Of a DNA stretch of 64,000 nt, positions 28,296-36,659 are shown piece by piece. Position 1 is the stretch's first letter, and each line of letters opens with the position of its first letter. Under the pieces are notes generated by a model. That model ran no database searches and had not been told where the DNA came from. It saw only the letters and a program-made list of their open reading frames with translations. The stretch lies in assembly GCA_040755535.1 (NCBI GenBank), contig JBFMAV010000017.1, positions 1-64,000 on the forward strand. Direction: 5' to 3'. The translations under genes were made by a program, and so were the position numbers. Origin of the DNA: Aquabacter sp040755535. GTDB taxonomy: Bacteria; Pseudomonadota; Alphaproteobacteria; Rhizobiales; Xanthobacteraceae.

Positions 28296-29084
28296 ATGAT
28301 CCTGGAGGCACGCCAATTGACGGTTCGGCGCGGCGGCGCCGACGTGGTGCGGGACCTCTCGCTCGTCGCGCGCCCTGGCGAGATGCTGGGGCTGATCGGG
28401 CCCAATGGCGCGGGAAAAACCAGCCTGCTGCGGGCATTGTGCGAGCTCGACCCCGTGGCCGAGGGGACGGTCCTCTTAGATGGCCAACCGGCATCGGATT
28501 TCGGCGCGCAACGGCTTGGGCGCACCGTGTCCTATCTGGCCCAGAGCGGGCGCATCCATTGGCCGTTGCGGGTCGAGGAGGTGGTGGCGCTGGGGCGGCT
28601 TCCCCACGGCGAAAGCATCGTGGACGCGGCGGTGCAGCGGGCGATGGGGGCGGCGGACATCCTGCATCTGCGCGGGCGGACAACCGGCGCGCTCTCGGGC
28701 GGCGAGCGGGCGCGCGTTCTCCTCGCGCGCGCCCTCGCGGTGGAAGCGCCGATCCTTCTGGTGGACGAGCCCGTGGCGTCCCTCGACCCCTACCACCAGC
28801 TTCAGGTCATGGAGGTTCTGCGGGCGACGGCGCGGGGCGCAGTGGCGGTGGTCGCGGTGCTGCATGACCTCACCCTCGCCGCGCGCTTCTGCGACCGCCT
28901 GCTGCTGATGGCGAACGGGCAGTCCCTTGCCGAGGGGGAGCCCGCTCATGTGCTCGCTCCCGCGCGGGTGCGGCGCGCCTATGGCGTGAGCGTGGAAACC
29001 GGGCAGCGCCATGGCGAGCCCTTCATCCTGCCCTGGCGCAGATGCCCGTCGCCGCCCGAAACGCAAACATCTCATGAGGCGTGA
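28296..29084 (+). CDS. btuD: ABC transporter ATP-binding protein (BtuD-like)
   Basis: 262 aa. Walker A GPNGAGKTS (about 36-44), ABC signature ALSGGERARVLLARAL (about 129-144), Walker B ILLVDEPVASLDPYHQ and the H-loop VAVLHDLTLAARFC. It powers B12 uptake through BtuC. The C-terminal ~30 residues (from GQRHGEPF) extend past the usual end. The next gene starts immediately after the stop. Confidence 0.92.
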   Translation: MILEARQLTVRRGGADVVRDLSLVARPGEMLGLIGPNGAGKTSLLRALCELDPVAEGTVLLDGQPASDFGAQRLGRTVSYLAQSGRIHWPLRVEEVVALGRLPHGESIVDAAVQRAMGAADILHLRGRTTGALSGGERARVLLARALAVEAPILLVDEPVASLDPYHQLQVMEVLRATARGAVAVVAVLHDLTLAARFCDRLLLMANGQSLAEGEPAHVLAPARVRRAYGVSVETGQRHGEPFILPWRRCPSPPETQTSHEA

Positions 29085-29085
29085 C

Positions 29086-29796
29086 ATGCCCGCTTTCGAG
29101 CGGCTGAAGGCCGCCGCCCACGATCCACGCAATGGCTGGAGCCTCGGCGTCTTCGGCGGCATCGCGGAATTCATGCGGGGGACCGACGAGCCGGCCCATC
29201 TCAGCGAGACGGAGGGCGCGCTGGATCTGGTGACCGATCGCGGCGGCCTGCGCCTGCGCGCCCATCCTGCGGCGATCCTGGTGGATTACCGCATGCCCTC
29301 GCGCCACGAGGCGCGGCGCGTGCGCGCCATCGCCTGCTGCCTGCCTGAGCGCGAGGCGGCCCGCGCCGGCCGCGCCGTCATCACCGAGCTGGGCCACGAC
29401 CGGGACGCGCTGCGCCCGCGCGAGCGCGATCACCTTCTCTTCGATCTCGGCATCGGCCTTGAGGCGGTGGAGGCCTGCGTTCGCACCAACGCGCCCGATC
29501 TCATCGTCGCGCTGCGCGCCGCGCAGGGGCGTGCGTTGTTTGAGGCGGCCGACCTTTTCGGTCCCTTGATCGCGCACGGGCCGCATCGCGTCTTCATGTC
29601 GGCGCTGGGGCGAATCGAGGTGTTTCAACCGATCCCGCCGCCGGACGGACAAAGCCCCGAAGGGCCGCACACCCACGTGCTGCCGAAGCTCCTGGCGCAT
29701 CGGCGCACCCATGCGGCGAGCATTCCCATCCCGGACGGCCTCGTGCCCTGCCTCTCGCTCCATCCCCCGGCGGGGGATGCGGCCGGGCGGGCGTAG
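29086..29796 (+). CDS. Conserved protein of unknown function in the B12 uptake operon
   Basis: 236 aa from ATG 29086 (ribosome site GAGGCG; an ATG at 29074 overlaps btuD by 11 bp). Soluble, no signal peptide. Features: NGWSLGVFGGIAEFMRG near the start, DYRMPSRHEARRVRAIACC, LFDLGIGLEAVEACVRTN, and a histidine-bearing GPHTHVLPKLLAHRRTHAAS near the C-terminus (a possible metal or cofactor site). It may belong to a family annotated DUF6925, but I am not certain. Being fifth in a riboswitch-controlled operon suggests a role in corrinoid handling. It ends 2 bp from the convergent tenA gene. Confidence 0.7.
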   Translation: MPAFERLKAAAHDPRNGWSLGVFGGIAEFMRGTDEPAHLSETEGALDLVTDRGGLRLRAHPAAILVDYRMPSRHEARRVRAIACCLPEREAARAGRAVITELGHDRDALRPRERDHLLFDLGIGLEAVEACVRTNAPDLIVALRAAQGRALFEAADLFGPLIAHGPHRVFMSALGRIEVFQPIPPPDGQSPEGPHTHVLPKLLAHRRTHAASIPIPDGLVPCLSLHPPAGDAAGRA

Positions 29797-29798
29797 GG

Positions 29799-30458
29799 TC
29801 AGCGCGCGAGATCGAGGCCCATCTGCCAGAAGTCGGCCTCCAGGCGCGAGGCTGCGGCGAACAGATCGGACAGGTCGCGGAAGCGGGCCTCCGTCATGGC
29901 CCGGGCGGCGAGGGCATCGAGATGGCTCCGCGCGGCGCGCGCCACGTCCTGATACCCCTCGCCGGCATATTCCCCGATCCAGTCGCGATAGGGGTGGGAT
30001 GTAAGATCGCCGATGGTGGCTGCCAGCGCCTGCCCGATTTCGGCATAGCCCACCACGCAGGGCGCGAGGGCCACGTGCAGGTCGAGCAGGTCGCCCGCCG
30101 CGCCGCAATCCAGCACGAAGCGGGTATAGGCGACCGTGGCCTGATGTTCGTGCGCCGCGGAAATGTCGGCGCGCGACAGGCCCCAGCGGGCGCACAGCCG
30201 CACATGCAGTTCGGTTTCCTTGAGGATGGCGGCGAGCCCGTCCTGCGCCGCGCAAATATCCTCGAAGGTCCGGCTCTTATAGGCCGCGAGGCCATAGGCG
30301 CGGGCGAACTGGATGAGAAACAGATAATCCTGGACGAGATAGGCGCGGAACGCCGCCTCGCTCAGCGTGCCGTCACCCATCTGGCGCACGAAGGCGTGGC
30401 CCACATAGCTGTGCCACGCCTGCGGGGCCGAAGCTTTCAGGCGGTCGAACAGGTCCAT
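29799..30458 (-). CDS. tenA: TenA-family aminopyrimidine hydrolase (thiaminase II)
   Basis: 219 aa. TenA salvages thiamine breakdown products (aminopyrimidine aminohydrolase). Seen: FRAYLVQDYLFLIQFARAY, the catalytic Cys region LAPCVVGYAEIGQ, and WIGEYAGEGYQDVARA. Length and motifs fit TenA_C type. No TPP riboswitch is recognisable upstream; instead a long palindrome lies 23 bp before the start. Confidence 0.9.
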   Translation of the reverse strand: MDLFDRLKASAPQAWHSYVGHAFVRQMGDGTLSEAAFRAYLVQDYLFLIQFARAYGLAAYKSRTFEDICAAQDGLAAILKETELHVRLCARWGLSRADISAAHEHQATVAYTRFVLDCGAAGDLLDLHVALAPCVVGYAEIGQALAATIGDLTSHPYRDWIGEYAGEGYQDVARAARSHLDALAARAMTEARFRDLSDLFAAASRLEADFWQMGLDLAR

Positions 30459-30480
30459 GGCGCCATCCTGCGCTAAAGCC

Positions 30481-30514
30481 TCACCCGATCAGGTTGAATC
30501 AAGCTGATCGGTGA
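30481..30514. promoter_or_regulatory. 34-bp imperfect palindrome between serA and tenA
   Basis: Outer TCAC / GTGA and inner CGATCAG..TTGA / TCAA..CTGATCG arms, centred on 30498, with one mismatch and one bulged base. It is either an operator or a copy of an extragenic palindromic element. A second inverted repeat TCTCTA-N9-TAGAGA follows at 30520-30540. Confidence 0.6.
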
Positions 30515-30596
30515 AACAGTCTCTAAACTATTGATAGAGAATGCGTGATCCGATGAGCCTGCGGTGCAGGCCGATCGGCGCATGCTCTGGGAGGGC

Positions 30597-30620
30597 AGGC
30601 GCGGCGGGACCGCCGCGCCT
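30597..30620 (-). terminator. Hairpin terminator of serA
   Basis: Perfect 10-bp arms AGGCGCGGCG / CGCCGCGCCT with a 4-nt loop, 6 bp after the serA stop. Confidence 0.7.
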
Positions 30621-30625
30621 GGAGA

Positions 30626-31873
30626 TCAGAGCTTGTATTCGTAAAGCAGCCGGGCGCGGATCGTGCCGTCCAGCGCGCGGATGTCGGAGAGCACGGCCTG
30701 GGTGTCCGCCGCCGAGGCATCGGCGTCCAGCACCACATAACCGACATCCGCATAGGTCTCGTAATATTGCGCGGCGATGTTCACCGCATGGCGCGCCAGC
30801 ACCTCGTTGAGGCGCCCCAGCATGCCCGGCACATTGCGCTGGACCTGGATGAAGCGGGTGCCAAGCGGGCGGGCCGGCAACTGGACCTGCGGGAAGTTCA
30901 CCGCGCCCATTGTGGAGCCGTTGTCGCTGTAATCCACCAGCTTGCGCGCGACTTCCGCGCCGATCCGCTCCTGCGCCTCCTCGGTGGAACCGCCAATATG
31001 CGGGGTGAGGATGACGTTGTCGAGCCCCTGGAGCGGGGTGACGAAACGCTCCGCATTGGAGCCGGGCTCCACCGGGAACACGTCCACCGCCGCGCCGCGC
31101 AGCTTGCCCGACTTCAGCACATCGGCCAGAGCGTCGAGATCGACCACCGTCCCGCGGGCATTGTTGATGAAATAGGCGCCGTCCTTCATGGCCTCGAACT
31201 CGGCCCGGCCCATCATGTTCTGGGTGGAGGGCGTCTCGGGGACATGCAGCGTGACCACGTCGCTCTGGGCGAGCAGGTCGTGCAGCGAGCCGGTGGCCTC
31301 GGTATTGCCGTGCCGCAGCTTGTCGGTGTGATCATAATAGAGCACCCGCATGCCCATCGCCTCCGCCAGATAGGAGAGCTGGGAGCCGATATTGCCATAG
31401 CCCACGATGCCGAGGGTCTTGCCGCGCACCTCGTGGCTGTTGGCGGCGGACTTGTCCCACTTGCCTTCGTGGGCTGCGTTGGAGCGCGTAATGACGCGGC
31501 GCAGCAGCATCACGATCTCGCCGATCACCAGTTCCGCGACGCTGCGGGTGTTGGAGAAGGGCGCGTTGAACACCGGGATGCCGTGGGCGCGGCAGGGGTC
31601 GAGTTCCACCTGGTTGGTGCCCACGCTGAAGCACCCGATGGCAATGAGCCGGTCCGCCGCTTCCAGAATGTCCTGAGTGATGTGGGTGCGCGAGCGGATG
31701 CCGAGAATATGAACGCCGCGCACGGCTTCCTTCAGCGCCTCGCCGTCGAGGGCCTTGGGCAGGCGCGTGAGATTGGTGTAGCCCGCCGCTGTCATCAGCT
31801 CGACGGCGCTGTCATTGACGCCTTCGAGGAGCAGCACCCGGATCTTGTCCTTGGCGAGCGAAAGCTGCGGCAT
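30626..31873 (-). CDS. serA: D-3-phosphoglycerate dehydrogenase (E. coli-type, with ACT domain)
   Basis: 415 aa, close to E. coli SerA (about 410). It catalyses the first step of serine synthesis, 3-phosphoglycerate to 3-phosphohydroxypyruvate, with NAD. Seen: SLAKDKIRVLLLEGV start, GCFSVGTNQVELD, NAPFSNTRSVAELVIGE, Rossmann GIVGYGNIGSQL, catalytic Arg in NNARGTVVD, Glu in DVFPVEPGSN and His in LTPHIGGSTEEAQ, then a C-terminal ACT domain (about 340-415) for serine feedback. ATG 31873 aligns with the known start; the open frame upstream is not supported, although no clear ribosome site precedes 31873. Confidence 0.93.
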   Translation of the reverse strand: MPQLSLAKDKIRVLLLEGVNDSAVELMTAAGYTNLTRLPKALDGEALKEAVRGVHILGIRSRTHITQDILEAADRLIAIGCFSVGTNQVELDPCRAHGIPVFNAPFSNTRSVAELVIGEIVMLLRRVITRSNAAHEGKWDKSAANSHEVRGKTLGIVGYGNIGSQLSYLAEAMGMRVLYYDHTDKLRHGNTEATGSLHDLLAQSDVVTLHVPETPSTQNMMGRAEFEAMKDGAYFINNARGTVVDLDALADVLKSGKLRGAAVDVFPVEPGSNAERFVTPLQGLDNVILTPHIGGSTEEAQERIGAEVARKLVDYSDNGSTMGAVNFPQVQLPARPLGTRFIQVQRNVPGMLGRLNEVLARHAVNIAAQYYETYADVGYVVLDADASAADTQAVLSDIRALDGTIRARLLYEYKL

Positions 31874-32105
31874 GGGGGTCTGGCTGTGAAGCACGATACC
31901 GACGTCCTTGGGCGGTGTGGGCGAGGGGCGCAAGCGCCACCCCGCCAATGCGGGTCCTGCCTGCGGACCGGACGCTCCGCGCGGCGGGCGAGAAAGTAGC
32001 GTTTTTCCCGCCCGCGTCCAGGCATGCCCGCGCCGGGGAGGCGTGCGGGCGCAGCAAGGCTTGCTGCCCCAGCGTCAGTGTCGTCCCGAAGGGCTTTTCG
32101 CCCGT

Positions 32106-32897
32106 TCAGCCGCGCGCCGCCAGGATGGCGCGGGCACGGATGCGCACCGGCTCGTCCACCATGGCCCCGTCCACCGCCGCCGCGCCCTCGCCGCTGGCCA
32201 ACACCCGTTCGGCCCAGGCGACATCTTCCGCGCTCGGCCGGAAGCCGTCGCGAATGGGCGCGATCTGGCGCGGATGGATGGCGAGCTTTCCCGAAAAGCC
32301 CAGATCGCACGCATAGCGTGCATCCTCGGTGGCCTCCGAAGAATCATCGATGCGGGTCGTCACGCCGTCGATGGGCGCCGCGATGCCGGCGAGGCGTGAG
32401 GCGAGCACGAGTTCGCTCCGGGCCGCGAGCAGCGCGTCGCGGATATGGGCACAGCCGAGATCGGCGCAGAAATCCACCGAGCCGAAGGCCAGCCGCCGCA
32501 CCGCCGGATGGGCCGCCAGCGCCCGCGCCTGCGCAAGGCCGAGCGCGCTCTCGATGAGGGCTATGATCGGGATGTCCGGACCAAGGACGGCGGCAACCGC
32601 GTCCAGCGTCTCCGGCCGTTCCGCCTTTGGCAGGAGCAGGGCGGAAGGCCGCAGCCGGGCGACGGCGGCAAGATCTTCGCCGTGCCACGGCGTTCCCGCC
32701 GCGTTCGCGCGCACCAGGACCGGCAGGCGTGTGAAGTCGGTGCGCAGCGCGGCACGGGCCGACTCTTTCCCGTCGGGGGCGACCGCATCCTCAAGATCCA
32801 GGATCACCGCGTCCGGCGCGGCGGCGGCGGCCTTCTCGAACCGCTCGGGTCGGTTGGCGGGGACGAAGAGGGGGACGATGAAATCGAGCGCGCTCAC
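32106..32897 (-). CDS. ripC: CitE-like lyase, probable (S)-citramalyl-CoA lyase of itaconate degradation
   Basis: 263 aa HpcH/HpaI-CitE family. Motifs VILDLEDAVAPDGKESAR, LPKAERPETL, IALIESALGLAQA (Mg-binding Glu), AFGSVDFCADLG (Mg-binding Asp) and GFSGKLAIHPRQI. Such enzymes cleave (S)-citramalyl-CoA to acetyl-CoA and pyruvate, the last step of itaconate use (Ccl/RipC). It starts at GTG 32897, overlapping the hydratase stop by 4 bp (GTGA). The neighbours (MaoC-like hydratase, CoA-transferase, LysR) match the Pseudomonas itaconate locus, which supports this reading over beta-methylmalyl-CoA lyase. Confidence 0.8.
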   Translation of the reverse strand: MSALDFIVPLFVPANRPERFEKAAAAAPDAVILDLEDAVAPDGKESARAALRTDFTRLPVLVRANAAGTPWHGEDLAAVARLRPSALLLPKAERPETLDAVAAVLGPDIPIIALIESALGLAQARALAAHPAVRRLAFGSVDFCADLGCAHIRDALLAARSELVLASRLAGIAAPIDGVTTRIDDSSEATEDARYACDLGFSGKLAIHPRQIAPIRDGFRPSAEDVAWAERVLASGEGAAAVDGAMVDEPVRIRARAILAARG

Positions 32898-33742
32898 CAG
32901 TTCGCCTCCGCCGTCATGGCGAACGGCCCGCCGGGCCGCTGCGTCCACAGCTTCACCCCCGCGCTATCCGGGCTGCCATGCAGCAGCACGGGGGCATTGT
33001 CGAACAGCGGCGAGAGCCCCCGGAAGGAGAAGCGGGCGGGGTCCGCGCCTTTCATCTGCGCGCCGTGGCGCAGCAGCAGCGTCGCCTGGAGCGGACCGTG
33101 GACGATGAGGCCCGGATAGCCCTCCACCTTGGTCACGTAAGGATGGTCGTAATGAATGCGATGACCATTGAAGGTGAGGGCCGAATAGCGAAACAGGAGC
33201 GGGGCGGAGGCATCGACCTCGCGCATGCTCTCACCCGCCGGCGCGGGCTCCGGCTCGCCCTTGGGCGCGGCGGCATCGAGGCCGCGATAGACGATGTCCT
33301 GTCGCTCCGTGAGAACCGCCCGGCCCTCCGCCGAGACGTGATGGTGGACAGTGACGAAGCAGAGGGTGCCGGTGCGCCCTTCCTTCACCTCTACCCGCTC
33401 GATGCGCGAGAGGCGGGTCACGGTGTCGCCGACGCCGATTTCGTCGAAGAAGTCGATCTGCCCGCCCGCCCACATGCGGCGCGGCAGCGGCACGGGCGGC
33501 AGGAAGCCGCCCCGCGCGGGATGCCCGTCCGGCCCGAGGCCGCCGGTCAGCGCCACCGGCTGGGCGAGGCACCAATGGATCATGCGCGGCGCGGGCGATC
33601 CTCGCGCCGGATCGCCCGGCGCCTCGTCGAAGGTTGCGCGGAACTGGCGTACCTTTTCGGCGGTCAGCACCTCGCTCGCGCTGTCCTCCCGGCCGATCCA
33701 GCCGCGCAGATGGTCGATATCGAGCGTCCCGCTCTCGCCCAT
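32894..33742 (-). CDS. ripB: MaoC/HTD2-like hydratase, probable itaconyl-CoA (mesaconyl-C4-CoA) hydratase
   Basis: 282 aa double hot-dog protein with an N-terminal FAS1-dehydratase-like half (WIGREDSASEVLTAEKVRQF ... MWAGGQIDFFDEIGVGD) and a C-terminal half with the hydratase motif FRYSALTFNGHRIHYDHPYV (catalytic Asp/His). Itaconyl-CoA hydratase (Ich/RipB) and mesaconyl-C4-CoA hydratase belong to this group and give citramalyl-CoA. Excellent ribosome site GGGAGGGAG before ATG 33742. It sits between the acyl-CoA dehydrogenase and lyase genes, overlapping the latter. Confidence 0.8.
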   Translation of the reverse strand: MGESGTLDIDHLRGWIGREDSASEVLTAEKVRQFRATFDEAPGDPARGSPAPRMIHWCLAQPVALTGGLGPDGHPARGGFLPPVPLPRRMWAGGQIDFFDEIGVGDTVTRLSRIERVEVKEGRTGTLCFVTVHHHVSAEGRAVLTERQDIVYRGLDAAAPKGEPEPAPAGESMREVDASAPLLFRYSALTFNGHRIHYDHPYVTKVEGYPGLIVHGPLQATLLLRHGAQMKGADPARFSFRGLSPLFDNAPVLLHGSPDSAGVKLWTQRPGGPFAMTAEANW

Positions 33743-33755
33743 GGCTCCCTCCCGG

Positions 33756-34919
33756 TCAGAACGAGCGCGGCAGGCCGAGCACATGCTCGGCCACATAGCT
33801 CAGGATGAGATTGGTGGAGATGGGGGCCACCTGATAGAGGCGGGTCTCGCGGAACTTGCGCTCCACGTCATATTCGCAGGCGAAGCCGAAGCCGCCATGG
33901 AATTGCAGGCAGGCATTCGCCGCCTCCCAGGAGGCCTTGGCCGCGAGATATTTGGACATGTTGGCCTGCGTCCCGCAGGGCAATCCCGCATCGAACAGGC
34001 GGCAGGCCTCGAACCGCATCAGGTTCGCGGCCTCCACCTCGATGAAGGCTTCTGCGATGGGAAATTGGACGCCCTGGTTCTGGCCGATGGGGCGGCCGAA
34101 CACGGTGCGCTCCTTGGCATAGGCCGTGACTTTATCCACGAACCAATAGCCGTCCCCGATGCATTCCGCCGCGATCAGCACGCGCTCGGCATTGAGGCCG
34201 GTGAGGATATATTTGAAGCCCTGTCCCTCCTCGCCGATGAGGTTCTCGGCGGGAATTTCCAGATTGTCGAAGAACAGCTCGTTGGTCTCGTGGTTCACCA
34301 TGTTCAGGATGGGCCGCACGTTCATCCCGTTCTTCATGGCCTCCTTGATGTCCACGATGAAGATGGAGAGGCCTTCCGACTTCTTCTTCACCTGGTCGAG
34401 CGGCGTCGTACGGGCCAGCAGGATCATCAGGTCGGAATGCTGGACGCGCGAGATCCACACCTTCTGTCCGTTGATGACGTAGCGGTCGCCCTTCCGCACC
34501 GCCGTGGTCTTGATCTTGGTGGTGTCGGTTCCGGTGGTGGGCTCGGTGACGCCCATGGACTGGAGGCGCAGCTCGCCGGCGGCAATCTTGGGCAGATAGA
34601 AGCGGCGCTGCTCCTCCGAGCCATGCCGGACCAGCGTGTTCATATTGTACATCTGGCCATGGCAGGCGCCGGAATTGCCGCCGGCCCGGTTGATTTCCTC
34701 CATGATGACCGAGGCCTCGGCAAGGCCAAGCCCGGAGCCGCCATATTCCTCGGGGATGAGGGCAGCCATCCAGCCCGCCTTGGTCAAGGCGTCCACAAAG
34801 GCCTCGGGATAGGCGCGCTCTTCGTCCACCTTGCGGTGATATTCGGCCGGATACTCCGCGCACAGCGCGCGCACGGCATCGCGGATGTCCTGGAACTGGT
34901 CGCTCCCGATGGTCTGCAT
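33756..34919 (-). CDS. Acyl-CoA dehydrogenase family protein
   Basis: 387 aa. FAD enzyme with MGVTEPTTGTDTTKIKTTAV (FAD/substrate-binding region), NGQKVWISRVQHSDLMILLA and the C-terminal signature QFHGGFGFACEYDVERKFRE. The closest functional context is the acyl-CoA dehydrogenase in the P. aeruginosa itaconate cluster, whose exact reaction I do not know; a C5-dicarboxylyl-CoA such as methylsuccinyl-CoA is a plausible substrate (inference). It is 13 bp upstream of the hydratase gene. Confidence 0.85.
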   Translation of the reverse strand: MQTIGSDQFQDIRDAVRALCAEYPAEYHRKVDEERAYPEAFVDALTKAGWMAALIPEEYGGSGLGLAEASVIMEEINRAGGNSGACHGQMYNMNTLVRHGSEEQRRFYLPKIAAGELRLQSMGVTEPTTGTDTTKIKTTAVRKGDRYVINGQKVWISRVQHSDLMILLARTTPLDQVKKKSEGLSIFIVDIKEAMKNGMNVRPILNMVNHETNELFFDNLEIPAENLIGEEGQGFKYILTGLNAERVLIAAECIGDGYWFVDKVTAYAKERTVFGRPIGQNQGVQFPIAEAFIEVEAANLMRFEACRLFDAGLPCGTQANMSKYLAAKASWEAANACLQFHGGFGFACEYDVERKFRETRLYQVAPISTNLILSYVAEHVLGLPRSF

Positions 34920-34966
34920 GTCCAGATGGTCCTTGGGTCTTGTGATTATTTGGAAAAGAACGCCGC

Positions 34967-36322
34967 TCAGGCGAAGGGAAGGGCAGGCGCCGAGGCCAGC
35001 GCGAGGAGGGCCGCGCCGAGCCGCTGCGCTTCGTCCGCGCCGAGTACGGGAGCCGCGAGCGTCATGAACTTGCCCATGAGGGCCGCATCCGAGGGGAAGG
35101 TCTCCGGTTCGCCGGAGGGATCGGGGATCTCCGCCTCGAACACGCCCTTGGAGGTGACAAGCCGCAGGAATGCGCCGAACGGGTGTGAGCGCCCTTCCAG
35201 GCGCGGATCGGCGGCGACCTCCACCCGGTCGGCCAGCGCGTCCAGCGCCGGGTTTCCGAGCCGGCGATAATCGTCCCAGCCGAAGCTGCCCTGGTCGAGC
35301 GCAACGGCGGCCGTGAAGGGCATGGAGAATTGCCCCGCCACCACGCTGCGCGCGCGGCGCTTTTCCGCAAGCGGCGCCCCGGTGAGCGTGATGCCGTTGG
35401 GATGCAGGCCGATGTCCACCCGCTCGATATCGGCGCCGGTCAGCCCGTGCTGCGCCCGGATCGCGATGATGCCGTCCAGCGCCGCATGGGTATAGCGGCA
35501 GGAGGGATAGGGCTTGAGGCCGATCTTCATGGTCTCATAGACCCGGCCAAGGTCGCGCACCGCGACAGCCGGGTCGGCATCGTCCGAATAGCCTTTCAAG
35601 AAGCCGTGGTTGCCTTCGATGGGTTCCGCCGCGCCCTTGAAACCCTCGGCGGCGAGCAAAGCCGCCATCAGCCCGTTCATGGCCGCCGCGCCCACCTGAT
35701 AGCGCTTGTTCCAAGCGCCGTTCACCAGGAATTGGAGCGAGCCGGCGGCCTGGCTGCCGGCCACGCCGAAGGCCGCGGCGATGGTCGGCGCATCAAGGCC
35801 CAGCACGCGGCCTGCGGCGGCGGCGGCGCCGAAGGTGCCGGCGGTCGCGGTGGGGTGAAAGCCGCGCCCGTAATGCTTGGTCGGGTCAAGCGCGAGGCCA
35901 AGACGGCAGCAGATTTCATTGCCCGCGATGATCGCCGCCACCAGGTCCGCGCCGGAGGCTCCCACCATTTGCGCGGCGGCAAAGGCGGCGGACACGACGG
36001 GCGCGCTCGGATGAAGCGAACTCGCGGCATGGGTGTCGTCGAAATCGAGGGAATGGCCGAAGGCGCCGTTCAGCAGGGCGGCGGCGGCGGGGGCGTGCCG
36101 CTGTGTATCGCCGATGACGGTGCAGGGGCCGCCTGCGTCGATGCCGGCCCGCGCCACGAGCGCGCGGATGGAGGGCGAGGATTCGGCCTCGGCGCCGCCA
36201 CGCGCCACATTGCCCGCGAAATCGAGAATGAGGCGTTCCGCCCGCTGCACCACGTCGGCCGGGATATGCTCAAGCCGCAGCCCCGCCGCATAGGCGGCCA
36301 GCGTGACCGTTTCGTCGCTCAT
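34967..36322 (-). CDS. MmgE/PrpD family protein
   Basis: 451 aa. The family includes 2-methylcitrate dehydratase (PrpD) and cis-aconitate decarboxylase (IRG1/CAD), which makes itaconate. Seen: GNVARGGAEAESSPSIRALV, AFGHSLDFDDTHAASSLHPS, KHYGRGFHPTATAGTFGAAA, KPYPSCRYTHAALDG. A member of this family is also part of the P. aeruginosa itaconate locus. It may isomerise, dehydrate or decarboxylate a C5/C6 acid feeding the pathway; sequence alone does not decide. ATG 36322 has GAGG at proper spacing. It is the first gene of the minus-strand arm, divergent from the CoA-transferase gene. Confidence 0.88.
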   Translation of the reverse strand: MSDETVTLAAYAAGLRLEHIPADVVQRAERLILDFAGNVARGGAEAESSPSIRALVARAGIDAGGPCTVIGDTQRHAPAAAALLNGAFGHSLDFDDTHAASSLHPSAPVVSAAFAAAQMVGASGADLVAAIIAGNEICCRLGLALDPTKHYGRGFHPTATAGTFGAAAAAGRVLGLDAPTIAAAFGVAGSQAAGSLQFLVNGAWNKRYQVGAAAMNGLMAALLAAEGFKGAAEPIEGNHGFLKGYSDDADPAVAVRDLGRVYETMKIGLKPYPSCRYTHAALDGIIAIRAQHGLTGADIERVDIGLHPNGITLTGAPLAEKRRARSVVAGQFSMPFTAAVALDQGSFGWDDYRRLGNPALDALADRVEVAADPRLEGRSHPFGAFLRLVTSKGVFEAEIPDPSGEPETFPSDAALMGKFMTLAAPVLGADEAQRLGAALLALASAPALPFA

Positions 36323-36659
36323 TCTTGACCTCATCCCAAAGACATCGCTGCGCCGGCTCCCGCGCGAGCGTTGGCCCGCACGCCAGCGCCCGTCTTCGCC
36401 GGAAGACAGGGAGACGCACACTCGCAGGCCGGGAGCCAAAGCAGAAATAGGGATTTGCGCTGGCATCCTAGAGCGCGGAGTTATGGCGCCATCCCCCGAG
36501 CGTCATAACATTCCCATATGCCAGCTAGGCCGCACTTATATTTGTATTCTGAGCAGCGCACGGCGACCTTGCTCGCGAACCGCATCTTTCGCGGCCGGGG
36601 CGCATCCGCCGGGTGTGCGGCACGGTCGTTTCAATCAAGTTTCAGGGGACGCCGCCCAG
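36323..36659. promoter_or_regulatory. Divergent control region of the itaconate-type cluster
   Basis: 337 bp without a gene between the MmgE/PrpD and CoA-transferase starts. It contains an inverted repeat GTTATG (36480-36485) / CATAAC (36504-36509) with an 18-bp gap, overlapping a perfect 10-bp palindrome ATGGCGCCAT (36483-36492). Both fit a LysR-type regulator (T-N11-A style) acting on both arms; the LysR gene lies at 38618-39595. An AT-rich stretch near 36535-36555 could carry the promoter of the plus-strand arm. Confidence 0.5.

Noticed and set aside
30459..30560. Possible TPP riboswitch upstream of tenA
   Set aside because: The conserved TPP elements (CTGAGA and the CCTGATC context with GGATAATGCCAGCG-type 3' part) are missing; only a simple palindrome is present.
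36303..36659. N-terminal extension of the CoA-transferase to 36303
   Set aside because: The added residues show no family similarity and would cover the whole divergent promoter region; the family homology starts right after ATG 36660.
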